Shown here: positions 7,813 to 16,995 of the stretch, in pieces
How positions within the stretch are numbered: the first letter of the stretch is position 1
Layout of the letters: each line of letters starts with the position of its first letter
Origin: Streptomyces sp. NBC_00483
Lineage (GTDB): Bacteria; Actinomycetota; Actinomycetes; Streptomycetales; Streptomycetaceae
Direction of reading: 5' to 3'
Length of the DNA: 64,000 bases
Assembly: GCF_036013745.1 (NCBI RefSeq)
Contig: NZ_CP107880.1
Coordinates: 7,502,001-7,566,000 of the forward strand
The notes under the pieces: model-generated
What the model saw: the letters and a program-made list of their open reading frames with translations, nothing else
The model's database searches: none
Told to the model about the DNA's origin: nothing
Program-made: the position numbers and the translations under genes

Positions 7813-9219
7813 ATGAGCGCCGTCCGTACGGTCATCCGCGGCGGTCTCGTCGTCACAGCCGCCGACGAGATGCACGCCGACGTCCTCATCGAGGACGGCC
7901 GCGTCGCGGCCCTCGCGGCCACCGGCAGCAGCGCCGCCGCGTCCTGGACGGACGCGCGCACGATCGACGCGTCGCAGAAGTACGTCATCCCCGGCGGCGT
8001 CGACGGGCACACCCACATGGAGATGCCGTTCGGCGGCACCTACGCCGCCGACACCTTCGAGACGGGTACGCGGGCCGCGGCCTGGGGCGGCACGACCACG
8101 ATCGTCGACTTCGCGATCCAGTCGAAGGGCGGGTCGCTGCGCGAGGGCCTCGACGCCTGGCACGCCAAGGCGGACGGCCAGTGCGCCATCGACTACGGCT
8201 TCCACATGATCGTCTCCGATGTGCACGACGACACGCTGAAGGAGATGGATCTGCTGGTGGGGGAGGGGGTGACCTCCTTCAAACAGTTCATGGCGTACCC
8301 GGGCGTCTTCTACTCGGACGACGGGCAGATCCTGCGGGCGATGCAGCGGGCCGGTGAGAACGGCGGCCTGATCATGATGCACGCGGAGAACGGCATCGCG
8401 ATCGACGTCCTGGTCGAGCAGGCGCTGGCCCGCGGCGAGACCGACCCGCGCTTCCACGGCGAGGTCCGCAGGTCCCTCCTGGAATCGGAGGCGACGCACC
8501 GCGCGATCAAGCTGGCGCAGGTGGCGGGCGCGCCGCTGTACGTGGTGCACGTGTCGGCGCAGGAGGCGCTCGCGGAGCTGGCGCGGGCCCGCGACGAGGG
8601 CCTCCCGGTCTTCGGCGAGACCTGCCCGCAGTATCTGTTCCTGTCGACGGACAACCTGGCGGAGCCGGAGTTCGAGGGCGCGAAGTACGTGTGCAGCACG
8701 CCCCTTCGCCCGAAGGAGCACCAGGCGGCACTCTGGCGCGGCCTGCGCACGAACGACCTCCAGGTCGTCTCCACCGACCACTGCCCCTTCTGTTTCAGCG
8801 GGCAGAAGGAGCTGGGCCGCGGCGACTTCTCGAAGATCCCGAACGGGATGCCGGGCGTGGAGAACCGTATGGACCTCCTCCACCAGGCCGTCGTCGACGG
8901 ACACATCACGCGCCGCCGCTGGATCGAGATCGCCTGCGCAAGCCCGGCGAGGATGTTCGGCCTGTACGGCAAGAAGGGGACGATCGCGCCGGGCGCGGAT
9001 GCGGACATCGTGATCTACGACCCGGTCGCCGAGCAGACGATCTCGGCGGAGACGCACCACATGAACGTCGACTACTCGGCGTACGAGGGGAAGAGGCTCA
9101 CGGGGAGGGTCGAGACGGTGCTGTCCCGTGGTGAACTCGTGGTCACGGAGCGGGAGTTCACGGGGCGGGCGGGGCACGGGGTTTACATGCCGCGGGGGAC
9201 GTGTCAGTACCTTGGATAG
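7813..9219 (+). CDS. hydA: Dihydropyrimidinase / D-hydantoinase
   Basis: A 468-residue cyclic amidohydrolase that opens dihydrouracil, dihydrothymine or 5-substituted hydantoins to N-carbamoyl amino acids. The binuclear metal site is visible: His66 and His68 in GVDGHTHMEM, the carboxylated Lys157 in TSFKQFMAYPG, later His residues in VVHVSAQEAL, and the Asp of STDHCPF. AGGAGGAG precedes the ATG. It follows the amidohydrolase in an operon. The product feeds that enzyme, and the aminotransferase upstream would use the resulting beta-amino acid. A hydantoin-racemase-like gene at 24004 suggests hydantoins may also be substrates. Confidence 0.95.
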   Translation: MSAVRTVIRGGLVVTAADEMHADVLIEDGRVAALAATGSSAAASWTDARTIDASQKYVIPGGVDGHTHMEMPFGGTYAADTFETGTRAAAWGGTTTIVDFAIQSKGGSLREGLDAWHAKADGQCAIDYGFHMIVSDVHDDTLKEMDLLVGEGVTSFKQFMAYPGVFYSDDGQILRAMQRAGENGGLIMMHAENGIAIDVLVEQALARGETDPRFHGEVRRSLLESEATHRAIKLAQVAGAPLYVVHVSAQEALAELARARDEGLPVFGETCPQYLFLSTDNLAEPEFEGAKYVCSTPLRPKEHQAALWRGLRTNDLQVVSTDHCPFCFSGQKELGRGDFSKIPNGMPGVENRMDLLHQAVVDGHITRRRWIEIACASPARMFGLYGKKGTIAPGADADIVIYDPVAEQTISAETHHMNVDYSAYEGKRLTGRVETVLSRGELVVTEREFTGRAGHGVYMPRGTCQYLG

Positions 9220-9273
9220 TGCCCTGACCTACTCCCTTCCGGATCATGCACGGCGTACGCGGGGGGCTTCGCT

Positions 9274-9279
9274 TACGAT
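9274..9279 (+). promoter_or_regulatory. -10 element, probable leaderless promoter of the 9286 hydrolase
   Basis: TACGAT ends six bases before the GTG at 9286, and no purine-rich ribosome binding site lies between. Spacing fits a leaderless Streptomyces transcript. Confidence 0.4.
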
Positions 9280-9285
9280 GACGCG

Positions 9286-9969
9286 GTGAAGTTCGTGATG
9301 GTGCCGGGTGGTTGGCAGGGCGGGTGGGCGTTCGACGCGGTGGCGGCCGAGTTGCGCCGCGCCGGTCACCTGGTCGAGGCGGTGACCCTGGCAGGGCTGG
9401 AGCCGGACGGCCCCGCCGACGTCGACCGGCCGCCGAATCTCGACAGCCACATCGACCAGGTGGCCGAGATCATCGAGGACGGCGGTGAAGGACCCCTCGC
9501 GCTGTGCGGACACAGCTACGGCGGGATGGTGATCGCCGGTGTCGCCGACCGGCTCGGCGACCGTCTCGATCAACTCGTCTTCATCGACGCCTACGTCCCG
9601 GAGGACGGCGATTCGTGCTGGTCGCTGACCAGCGACCAGTTCCGGCACCAGTTCATGGCCGGTGTCCGCGACGACGGTCGCTGGGTCGCGGCCCCCGGCG
9701 GGGCCGACCCTCGTGCGCGACCGCACCCGCTGGCGAGCTTCCTCCAGGCGCTCAGGCTGCGAAGCGGCCCCGGACGCGCGGTCGGCCGCACGTTCATCAG
9801 TGGTGGCACCTGGCCGGGCAGCCCGTTCACAGCGGTGACCGAACGGCTGCGCCACCACTCGGACTGGCGGGTGCACGAGATTCCTGTGGGCCACAACATC
9901 GCGCGTCGCGATCCGGGAGGTCTCGCCGCGGTCCTCGGAGCGCTCCCGCCGGCTGACGGGAGCGGGTGA
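9286..9969 (+). CDS. Alpha/beta hydrolase
   Basis: A 227-residue hydrolase. The oxyanion region VPGGWQGGWAFD follows the first strand, the nucleophile elbow is CGHSYGGMV (Ser near residue 75), the acid may be the Asp in FIDAYVPEDGD, and the catalytic His is in EIPVGHNIARRDPG near the end. This pattern (GGW..GW and GHNI) is that of small esterases related to methylesterase/hydroxynitrile-lyase proteins. The GTG start follows a -10-like TACGAT, so it may be leaderless. Its own promoter marks a boundary after the dihydropyrimidinase operon. Substrate unknown. Confidence 0.87.
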   Translation: MKFVMVPGGWQGGWAFDAVAAELRRAGHLVEAVTLAGLEPDGPADVDRPPNLDSHIDQVAEIIEDGGEGPLALCGHSYGGMVIAGVADRLGDRLDQLVFIDAYVPEDGDSCWSLTSDQFRHQFMAGVRDDGRWVAAPGGADPRARPHPLASFLQALRLRSGPGRAVGRTFISGGTWPGSPFTAVTERLRHHSDWRVHEIPVGHNIARRDPGGLAAVLGALPPADGSG

Positions 9970-10029
9970 CGTGGCTACGCGGCCCCGACCGGGGCCGGTA
10001 CTCGGCAGGTCACCGTCGATGACCACGGG

Positions 10030-10738
10030 TCATTCTCGGGCCGCCGCCGTGCTGCTCATGTCGGCGTAGCGGGCGCCCGCCACCTGTGCCGCCAGCGGTT
10101 CGAGCGAAGCGAGTTCGGCCGCGGACAGGGTGAGCGTCGCTGCCGCGGCGTTCTCCCGCAGCCGGGACGATCTGCGGGAGCCGGGTATGGGGAGGACGGT
10201 GAGGCCGTGGCGGCGGGACTGGTGGTGCAGCCATGCCAGCGCCGTCTGTGCGGGGGTCGCGGCGTGCTCCGCGGCGATCGCGCGGACAGCCCGGAGGAGC
10301 GTGTCATTGGTGCGTGCCTGCTCGCCGTTGAAGCGGGGCATCGTCAACCGGGCGTCGCCCGCGCCCAGTTCGCTGCTGTCGGGGAGTGCGCCGGTGAGCA
10401 GGCCGCGGCCGAGGGGGGAGTACGCGACGAACGCCACGCCGAGCTCCGCGGCCGTGGGTACCGCCGACGTCTCGACATCGCGGCTGAAGAGCGACCACTC
10501 GGACTGGAGCGCGGTGATCGGGTGGACGGCGTGGGCGGCACGCAGTTCGGGGCCGGTCACCTCGCTGAGCCCGAGGTGGCGGACCTTGCCTTCCTGGACG
10601 AGTTCCGCCATCGCGCCGACGGTCTCCTCCAGCGGGACCGAGGGGTCGCGGCGGTGCGCGTAGTACAGGTCGATGGTGTCGATGCCGAGGCGCTTGAGGC
10701 TCGCGTCGGCGCATCGGCGGACATAGGCGCGGTCACCG
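10030..10738 (-). pseudogene. Aldo/keto reductase, N-terminally truncated
   Basis: The minus-strand frame reads from about 10738 ([18 protein letters not shown]) through [40 protein letters not shown] and an NADPH-binding end ([17 protein letters not shown]) to the stop at 10030. Aldo/keto reductases of this group are about 330 residues long; roughly the first 95 are missing, including the catalytic Asp-Tyr-Lys region. The longest M-started frame begins at 10611, well inside the domain. Homology stops where a plus-strand MFS fragment begins, so an ancestral deletion joined two genes. The remnant is unlikely to be active. Confidence 0.82.
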
Positions 10739-10739
10739 A

Positions 10740-11699
10740 CTCCTGGTGGCCGCTCGCGCGCTCCAGGGTGTGGGCGGTGCGCTGCTGACGCCGGCGACGC
10801 TGATGCTCGTCTTCACGACGTTCGCCCCGGGCCCGGAGCGTAACCGGGCCACGTCCGTGTGGGGCGCCGTCGGCAGCGCGGGCCTGGCGGCGGGCTCGCT
10901 GCTCGGCGGTGTGCTGACCAGCGCCTTCGGCTGGAGCTGGGTCTTCTTCGTCAACGTCCCGCTCGCGCTGATCGCGGCGTTCGCCGCCACCCGGATCCTG
11001 CCGGCCGACCGCCCGCTCGACACCGGCCGCAGCTTCGACGCCTTCGGTGCCGCGGTCGCCACCATCGGTTCGACGCTGCTGGTCTTCGGCCTGGTCAGCG
11101 GTCCGGCCAAGGGCTGGGGCTCGGTGGAGGGCGCCGGTGCTCTGGCGGTCGGCGCGCTGCTGCTGGCTGTCTTCACGCTGATCGAGAAGCGCTCCGCCGA
11201 CCCCCTGGTGCCACTGAAGCTGTTCCGCCTGCGGGGCCTGAACATCCCCATGCTGGCGTTGATCGTCTTCCAGGCATCTCTGGGCGGCACGTACTACCTG
11301 TTCACCACCTACCTGCAGTCCGTGCTGAACTACAGCCCGTTCGAGGCCGGTATCGCCTTCCTGCCGCCGACCGTCATCTGCATGGCGGTGGCGTCCTCGG
11401 GGGCCGAACCGGCCCAGCAGGGGGTCGCCTCGGCGCTCGCCTCCACGTGCCGTCAGATCGGCGGCGCCCTCGGCCTCGCGGCCCTGGTCGCGGTGGCGAA
11501 CGCGCACACCGGCCACAACCCCGACCCGCACGAGCTGCTCGGCGGGCTGCGGACGGCAGGGTGGGTCGCGGCTGTGGGGACGCTCGGCGGTGCGTTCATC
11601 GGACTCGGCCTGAAGAAGCAGCCCCGGCCGGCCGCCACGCCTGCCGCCACACCGGCGTCGAGGCCGGAAGTCACCGATGCTGCGACGCAGTCCGGCTGA
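10740..11699 (+). pseudogene. MFS drug transporter remnant, N-terminally truncated and internally deleted
   Basis: The frame starts inside an MFS protein at [18 protein letters not shown] (motif around helix 4 of 14-helix drug:H+ antiporters) and continues through VFFVNVPLALIAAF to the C-terminus. About 130 N-terminal residues are absent, ending at the junction with the aldo/keto reductase remnant. A second defect lies near 11400: AFLPPTVICMAVASSG passes directly into AEPAQQGVASALASTCRQIGGALG, skipping the 70-90 residues that normally separate these motifs. A GTG at 10746 could start translation but has no ribosome binding site. Judged non-functional. Confidence 0.82.
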
Positions 11700-11810
11700 C
11701 GCCGCCTCGACGGAATGAGTGACCGGGCTCCCGCGCCCCACCGGTACGGGCGCCCGGAACAGGCGCGCCGCGGCGTCACCCGACGCTCGGCGGCGAAGAT
11801 CCTGTGTGTG

Positions 11811-12458
11811 TCAGGCCCGCAGGTACGCCAGGACCGCGAGCACCCGTCGGTGCCCTTCCGTGGCCACCGGAAGGTCCAGCTTGGTGAAGATGTTGCCGAT
11901 GTGCTTGTTCACGGCCGCCTCGCTGATGAACAGCTGCTTGGCCAGGTTCGCGTTGGTGCGGCCCTCCGCGATCAGCGAGAGCACCTCGCGCTCCCGGGCG
12001 CTGAGCCGCTCCAGCGGGTCCTGGCGCAGCTGGACCAGCTGGTGGATGACCTCGGGGTCCACCACCGTCCCGCCTGCGGCGACCCGCTCGATCGCGGCCG
12101 TGAAGTCCGCCACCGCGCTCACCCGCTCCTTGAGCAGATAGCCGACCCCGGCACCGCCGCCCGAGTCCAACAGGCGCAGGGCGTACGAGCGTTCCACGTA
12201 CTGGCTGAGCACGAGCACGGGCAGCCCGGGAAACTCCTTGCGCAGTTCGACCGACGCCCGCAGCCCGTCGTCGCCGAGCGTCGGCGGCATCCGTACGTCG
12301 GTGACGATCAGGTCCGGACGGTCGGCGCGGACCGCGGCGAGCAGCGCGTCGGCGTCGCCGACCGCCGCCACCACCTCGTGCCCGACCCGTTCGAGCAGCC
12401 CGATCAGGCCTTCGCGCAACAGAACGGCGTCCTCGGCCACGATCAGGCGAAGCGACAC
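11811..12458 (-). CDS. LuxR/NarL-family response regulator
   Basis: A 215-residue two-component regulator. The receiver domain (1-120) has the acidic pair in VAEDAV, the phospho-acceptor Asp in IVTDVRMPP and the conserved Lys in YLLKERVS. The C-terminal LuxR HTH reads LSAREREVLSLIAEGRTNANLAKQ with the recognition helix SEAAVNKHIGNIF. Its start overlaps the end of the histidine kinase gene by 16 bases, so the two are co-translated. The pair is divergent from an ABC transporter and a palindrome lies between, so the regulator probably controls that transporter, as in antimicrobial-peptide or cell-envelope stress modules. Confidence 0.94.
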   Translation of the reverse strand: MSLRLIVAEDAVLLREGLIGLLERVGHEVVAAVGDADALLAAVRADRPDLIVTDVRMPPTLGDDGLRASVELRKEFPGLPVLVLSQYVERSYALRLLDSGGGAGVGYLLKERVSAVADFTAAIERVAAGGTVVDPEVIHQLVQLRQDPLERLSAREREVLSLIAEGRTNANLAKQLFISEAAVNKHIGNIFTKLDLPVATEGHRRVLAVLAYLRA

Positions 12459-13660
12459 GGAACCTCCACGTGCAACAGGGTGGGACCACCGGACGGACTC
12501 GACACCCGCATCCGGCCGTCAAGAACGGTGACCCGGTCCGCGAGCCCCGTCACACCGCTGCCCGTCGGGTCGAGGCCGCCCCGGCCGTCGTCCTTGATGT
12601 CGAGGATCAACAGATCGGAATGGTAGCGACCGTGCACCTCGGCGGTCGCGGCGCCGCTGTGTTTGGCGATGTTCGTCATGGCCTCGTTGATGAGGTAGTA
12701 CATCGTCGTCTCGAGCTTCCTGGGCAGCCGCTCGGGCAGCTTCAGATCCACCGTCACCGGGATCGGGAACCGGCCCGCGTAGTCCTGGATCGCCGCGACG
12801 AGCCCGTGGTCGGCGAGCACCGGCGGGTTCAGTCCCCGGATCAGGGCCCGCAACTCCTTGTGCGCCGTGGACAGTTGACGCTCGGCCTGGGTGAGCAGCT
12901 CGTCCTGGGAGGAGCCCGGCTCGGCGTCCAGACGCATCAGGCCCAGCGTCATGCCCAGCGACACGAGGTGCTGCTGGGCTCCGTCGTGGAGGTCCCGCTC
13001 GATGCGGATCAGCTCGGCGTCGAAGGAGTCGAGCAGCCGCGACTGCGAGGCGCGCACCTCGCGCAGCTCCTCGCCCAGCTCCCGGTCGCGCGGGGCGAGG
13101 AAGGAACGGGCCATGGCGGCGCGCGCCCCCGCCCACGAAGTCACCGTGTACGGCGTGGAGAGCAGCACGAGCACGCCGAACACCGTCCACGGCCAGGTGT
13201 CGCCGTCGGTCGAGGCGATGGTCGTGGCCGGCAGTCCGAAGGAGAAGCCGAGCACCAACAGGTCGAGCCACCACAGGGCGACGGCCGACAGCAGCGTGAA
13301 CATCAACTCCCGCCACGTCGCTGGCTCCTTGAGCCGGGTGGCGGCCCAGCCGCGCAGCCCCGGGACCTCCGGGGCGCGGTGCGGGTCGCCGACGTGGTCG
13401 AGGTCGACCAGGCGCAGCCTGCGGCGCTCCACCGTGGCGACCACGGTCGAGGCGAAGACCAGGCCGACCAGGGGCGCGACCCCGATCAGTACGACCAGGA
13501 GGATCAGGCCCGCGGCCAGGCCGAGGGTGAAGACGAGCACCGCCGCGGCCCCGACCAGGACACCACCGCTCAGATACGCCAGGGACCGCCAGGGCCAGCT
13601 GGAGGTCAGGAAGCTCAGCGGCCGCTGAGCCATGGCCTGCCAGGCCGTTGTGGGTTGCAT
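12443..13660 (-). CDS. Sensor histidine kinase (HisKA_3 type)
   Basis: A 405-residue membrane kinase partnering the response regulator downstream. The N-terminal half has at least four hydrophobic segments (about 25-45, 48-75, 130-150, 165-185), part of them a DUF-like integral sensor without a clear extracellular loop. The phosphotransfer motif is RIERDLHDGAQQHLVSLG (His near 217), followed by INEAMTNIAKHSG (N box) and DIKDDGRGGLD (G1 box). A small outside domain suggests sensing in or at the membrane, as with kinases paired to FtsX-type transporters. The ATG at 13658-13660 is used; upstream lies a GAGGTAG inverted repeat. Confidence 0.93.
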   Translation of the reverse strand: MQPTTAWQAMAQRPLSFLTSSWPWRSLAYLSGGVLVGAAAVLVFTLGLAAGLILLVVLIGVAPLVGLVFASTVVATVERRRLRLVDLDHVGDPHRAPEVPGLRGWAATRLKEPATWRELMFTLLSAVALWWLDLLVLGFSFGLPATTIASTDGDTWPWTVFGVLVLLSTPYTVTSWAGARAAMARSFLAPRDRELGEELREVRASQSRLLDSFDAELIRIERDLHDGAQQHLVSLGMTLGLMRLDAEPGSSQDELLTQAERQLSTAHKELRALIRGLNPPVLADHGLVAAIQDYAGRFPIPVTVDLKLPERLPRKLETTMYYLINEAMTNIAKHSGAATAEVHGRYHSDLLILDIKDDGRGGLDPTGSGVTGLADRVTVLDGRMRVSSPSGGPTLLHVEVPCRFA

Positions 13661-13708
13661 ACGGCCAACGTACCCAGCCGGTCTCTCGTGGATCTCCGGG
13701 AAGCCCGG

Positions 13709-13738
13709 GAGGTAGAGCTACCTCTACCTCAGGAGTAG
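13709..13738. promoter_or_regulatory. Inverted-repeat operator between kinase and ABC transporter
   Basis: GAGGTAG (13709-13715), a 2-base spacer and CTACCTC (13718-13724) form a perfect inverted repeat; CTACCTC is immediately repeated (13724-13730) and followed by AGGAGTAG, giving a second weaker dyad. This is a plausible binding site for the LuxR-type regulator controlling both divergent units. Confidence 0.6.
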
Positions 13739-13785
13739 AGAGCGGGTCAGTGCCCCGACCACCCCCCGTGCAATGGAATCAGGGC

Positions 13786-14556
13786 ATGACGACGACAAGC
13801 CACACCACCCCCACGCAGGACGCGGTCGAGCTCCACGCCGTGCGCAAGGTCCACGGCACCGGCGGACGACAGGTCACCGCCCTGGACGGCGTCTCGCTCT
13901 CCTTCCGCCGCGGCACCTTCACCGCGATCATGGGGCCCTCCGGTTCCGGCAAGTCGACCCTGCTGCAGTGCGCGGCCGGTCTCGAGCAGCCCTCCGACGG
14001 ACAGATCGTCCTGGCCGGTGTGGACATCGGCGCGCAGAACGAGATGCAGCGCACCGAACTGCGCCGCAAGCACGTCGGCTTCGTGTTCCAGGCCTTCAAC
14101 CTGGTGGAGTCCCTGACGGCGGCGCAGAACGTGGAGCTGCCCTCCCGGTTCGCCGGCCGCAAGGTCAGCCGCGAGCAGGTCGCCACGGCGCTCGCCTCCG
14201 TGGGGCTCGCCGACCGCGCCGGGCACCGCCCCAGTGAGATGTCCGGCGGCCAGCAGCAGCGCGTCGCCCTCGCCCGTGCACTCATCACCCGGCCCGACGT
14301 CCTCTTCGCGGACGAGCCGACCGGCGCCCTGGACACCGTCACCTCCCGCGAGGTGCTGCGGATGATGCGGATGCTGGTCGACCGGGAGGGCCAGACCACC
14401 CTGATGGTCACCCACGACCCGGTCGCCGCGGCCCACGCCGACGTCGTCGTCTTCCTCAAGGACGGCCGGATCGCCGACCGCATCCCCCTCGACCAACGGG
14501 CCGGCGCCGACAACGCCGCCGCGATCGCCACGCACATGGCCCGGCTGGAGGCCTGA
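13786..14556 (+). CDS. ABC transporter ATP-binding protein (MacB/LolD type)
   Basis: A 256-residue ATPase. Walker A is GPSGSGKSTLL, Q-loop FVFQAFNLV, signature MSGGQQQRVALARAL, Walker B VLFADEPTGALD and the H-loop VTHDP. The EPTGALD and NLV sequences are those of ATPases that drive FtsX/MacB-like permeases. ATG 13786 is preferred to in-frame upstream codons, which run into the promoter region. It is followed after 5 bases by the permease gene and faces the two-component system, so it likely exports or detaches envelope-targeting compounds, or transmits a stress signal to the kinase. Confidence 0.94.
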   Translation: MTTTSHTTPTQDAVELHAVRKVHGTGGRQVTALDGVSLSFRRGTFTAIMGPSGSGKSTLLQCAAGLEQPSDGQIVLAGVDIGAQNEMQRTELRRKHVGFVFQAFNLVESLTAAQNVELPSRFAGRKVSREQVATALASVGLADRAGHRPSEMSGGQQQRVALARALITRPDVLFADEPTGALDTVTSREVLRMMRMLVDREGQTTLMVTHDPVAAAHADVVVFLKDGRIADRIPLDQRAGADNAAAIATHMARLEA

Positions 14557-14561
14557 CCGAC

Positions 14562-16982
14562 ATGCTGATCCTCGCGAACGTACGTGAACGCTGGTCGGGT
14601 TTCCTCGGTGCCTTCGTCGCCGTCCTGGTCGGCGTGGCCCTGATCACCACCACCCTGGTCATCCACGACTCGGCCCGCGCCAAGGTCCAGCCCCGCTACG
14701 AGGGCACCGCGGCCCTCGCCCTGCCGAAGCAGGCCGTCGACGCCGACGGCAGCCCCGAGGACCGGATGCCGTGGAGCAGGTCCGAGGCGGAGCCGCTCGT
14801 CTCCGGCCTTGCGAAGGTCCCCGGCGTCGCCCACGCCGTGGTCGACCGCTCCTTCTACGCCCAGGCCGTCAAGGGCGGCAGGCCCGTCACCGACGAGGGT
14901 GCCGAGGAGGCCGGGCACGGCTTCGCCAGTGCGCGGATGGCGCCGTACCGGCTGGTCTCGGGCCATGCTCCCGCCGCCGCGGACGAGGTCGTGGTCGACC
15001 GTGACCTCGGCGCCGCCGTGGGCAGCGAACTGACCGTCAACATCACCAAGGGCCGCGAGCAGTTCCGGGTCGTCGGCACGGTGGACGGCCCCGGCTACTA
15101 CTTCAGCGAGAAGTTCGCGGCCGGGCAGCAGCCGGGCGTGAGCAACATCGCCCTGATCCCCGCCAAGGGCGCCGACACCGCGGCGATCGCCTCCGGTGCG
15201 AAGAAGATCATCGGCGACAACGGCAGCGTGGTCTCCGGCGACGGCCGCTCCGAACTGCAGCCCGAGTACATCGAGCACAAGCGTTTCCTGGGCGTCCAGC
15301 TGATCAGCGCCATGGCCCTCCTGGGCCTGTTCACCACGGTGTTCGTGGTCGCCTCCATGCTGGTCCTGTCCACCGGGATGCGCCGCCGGGAGATCGGCCT
15401 GCTGCGCACCATCGGCGCCTCGCCCAAGCAGATCCGCCGCATGATCCTCGGCGAGGCCGCCGTGGTCGGGCTCGCGGGTTCGATCGCCGGCTGCCTGGCG
15501 GGCGTGGCCGCCACGCCGATGCTGCTCTCCCTCCTCAAGGGCCTGGACGTGACGCCGCCCGACATGGAGATCACCGTCGCCGCATGGCCGCTGCTGACGG
15601 GCTCCCTGGTCGGGATCGGGGTCAGCGTCATCGGTGCCTGGAGCGCGGGCCGCAAGGCCGCCAAGGTCGCCCCCATCGAGGCGCTGCTCGACAGCCGCTC
15701 GGCCAACAAGGGCATGGGGCGCGGTCGTTGGATCGCCGGTCTGTCCGTCCTGGGCCTGGGTGTTGTGCTCGCCATCGGGACCGCCACGTCGACCGCCGAC
15801 AACCGCATCAACATGGCGATCTTCGCCACGATGACGCTGATCGTCGCGGCGGCCCTGCTCACCCCGGCGTTCGTCGGTCCGGTCGGCCGGTTCCTGACCG
15901 CGCCGTTCCAGCGCGGCGGCAAGGCCGCTCCGGTCCTCATCCGGGCCGAGCTGGTCGCCAACCCGCGCCGCGCCGCCTCGCTGGTGGCCCCGGTGATCGC
16001 CGCCGTCGGCTTCGCGGTCCTGCTCAGCGGCATGGTGTCGACCATGCGGGTCGCCTACCCGGCCGGTGAGGCGCTGAAGGTCGCGGGCCAGACGATCGTC
16101 ACGCCGGACGGCACCCCCGGCAACACCGACGAGGTCGTCGCCGACAACCCCGTGGGCAAGGCCGCCCTGCCGACCCGCGCCTTCGTCGAGACGAAGCACG
16201 GCAAGAACGCTGAGAACGCCGAGAACAGCGAGAACGCCGGGAAGTCCACCGTCCTGGACGTCCTGGGCAGCCGGGACGCGAAGTGGAACAAGCAGGGCGA
16301 GGCGGTCCTCGGCGAGAAGATGGCCGCCGACCTGGGTCTGAAGCAGGGCCAGGAGGTCCCGGTCCGGTTCGCTGACGGCGCCACGGTCACCCTGCGCGTC
16401 TCCCAGGTGCTGCCCGACGACCCGGCCCGCGGTGACTTCGTGGTCGCCCGCGACCTGGTCCGCGCCCACGACCCGGCCGCGCTCACCGACGACATCTTCG
16501 TCCCGGGCGGCGCCAAGGCCTCTGCCGCGGCCCCCGGAGTCGCTCTGCACGACGCCGCCCAGTACGCGCTGGCCGACTACAACACCGACGCCAAGCTCAC
16601 CGAGTCCCTCGCCATGATGCTGATCGTGATCGCCGTCGGCTACAGCGTGATCGCCGTCGCCAACTCCATGGCCATGGCGGCGCACGGCAGGCGCCGCGAC
16701 TTCGGGGTGATGAAGTCCGCCGGTGGCACCGTCCGCCAGCTGCTGTTCACCTCGGCGGGCGAGACGGCCCTGGTCATCGTCATCGGCGCGGCCCTGGGTG
16801 TGCTGGTGACGCTGCCCCCGCTGGCCGGCATGGCGGCCGGTCTCTCCGAGGCCACCTCCTCGGACGTGGGCCTGCACCTGAACGCGGGCGTCGTGGTCGC
16901 CGCGATCATCGGCACCCTGGTGGCGGCGCTGCTCGCCGGAGCCGCGGTCACGTCGAAGACGCTGAAGCGGCAGGCGGTTTGA
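14562..16982 (+). CDS. FtsX-like ABC transporter permease
   Basis: An 806-residue permease with two FtsX units. The first membrane helix (about 10-28) is followed by an external MacB-PCD-like region to about 240. Helices follow at about 247-270, 295-320 and 340-365, a further helix pair near 385-430, then a second external domain and three helices (about 690-710, 725-755, 775-800). The second external domain contains a 9-bp coding repeat giving KNAENAENSENAGK (16203-16240). Partner of the ATPase upstream. The last stop lies 13 bases from the stop of a convergent MFS gene. Role inferred from the two-component/BceAB-like arrangement; it lacks the very large single loop of true BceB. Confidence 0.92.
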   Translation: MLILANVRERWSGFLGAFVAVLVGVALITTTLVIHDSARAKVQPRYEGTAALALPKQAVDADGSPEDRMPWSRSEAEPLVSGLAKVPGVAHAVVDRSFYAQAVKGGRPVTDEGAEEAGHGFASARMAPYRLVSGHAPAAADEVVVDRDLGAAVGSELTVNITKGREQFRVVGTVDGPGYYFSEKFAAGQQPGVSNIALIPAKGADTAAIASGAKKIIGDNGSVVSGDGRSELQPEYIEHKRFLGVQLISAMALLGLFTTVFVVASMLVLSTGMRRREIGLLRTIGASPKQIRRMILGEAAVVGLAGSIAGCLAGVAATPMLLSLLKGLDVTPPDMEITVAAWPLLTGSLVGIGVSVIGAWSAGRKAAKVAPIEALLDSRSANKGMGRGRWIAGLSVLGLGVVLAIGTATSTADNRINMAIFATMTLIVAAALLTPAFVGPVGRFLTAPFQRGGKAAPVLIRAELVANPRRAASLVAPVIAAVGFAVLLSGMVSTMRVAYPAGEALKVAGQTIVTPDGTPGNTDEVVADNPVGKAALPTRAFVETKHGKNAENAENSENAGKSTVLDVLGSRDAKWNKQGEAVLGEKMAADLGLKQGQEVPVRFADGATVTLRVSQVLPDDPARGDFVVARDLVRAHDPAALTDDIFVPGGAKASAAAPGVALHDAAQYALADYNTDAKLTESLAMMLIVIAVGYSVIAVANSMAMAAHGRRRDFGVMKSAGGTVRQLLFTSAGETALVIVIGAALGVLVTLPPLAGMAAGLSEATSSDVGLHLNAGVVVAAIIGTLVAALLAGAAVTSKTLKRQAV

Positions 16983-16995
16983 GCCCGAGTCGCCG

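Noticed and set aside
13779..16877. Long minus-strand frame (1032 codons) over the ABC transporter
   Set aside because: It reads opposite a clearly real ATPase and permease; His/Asp/Gly-rich shadow.
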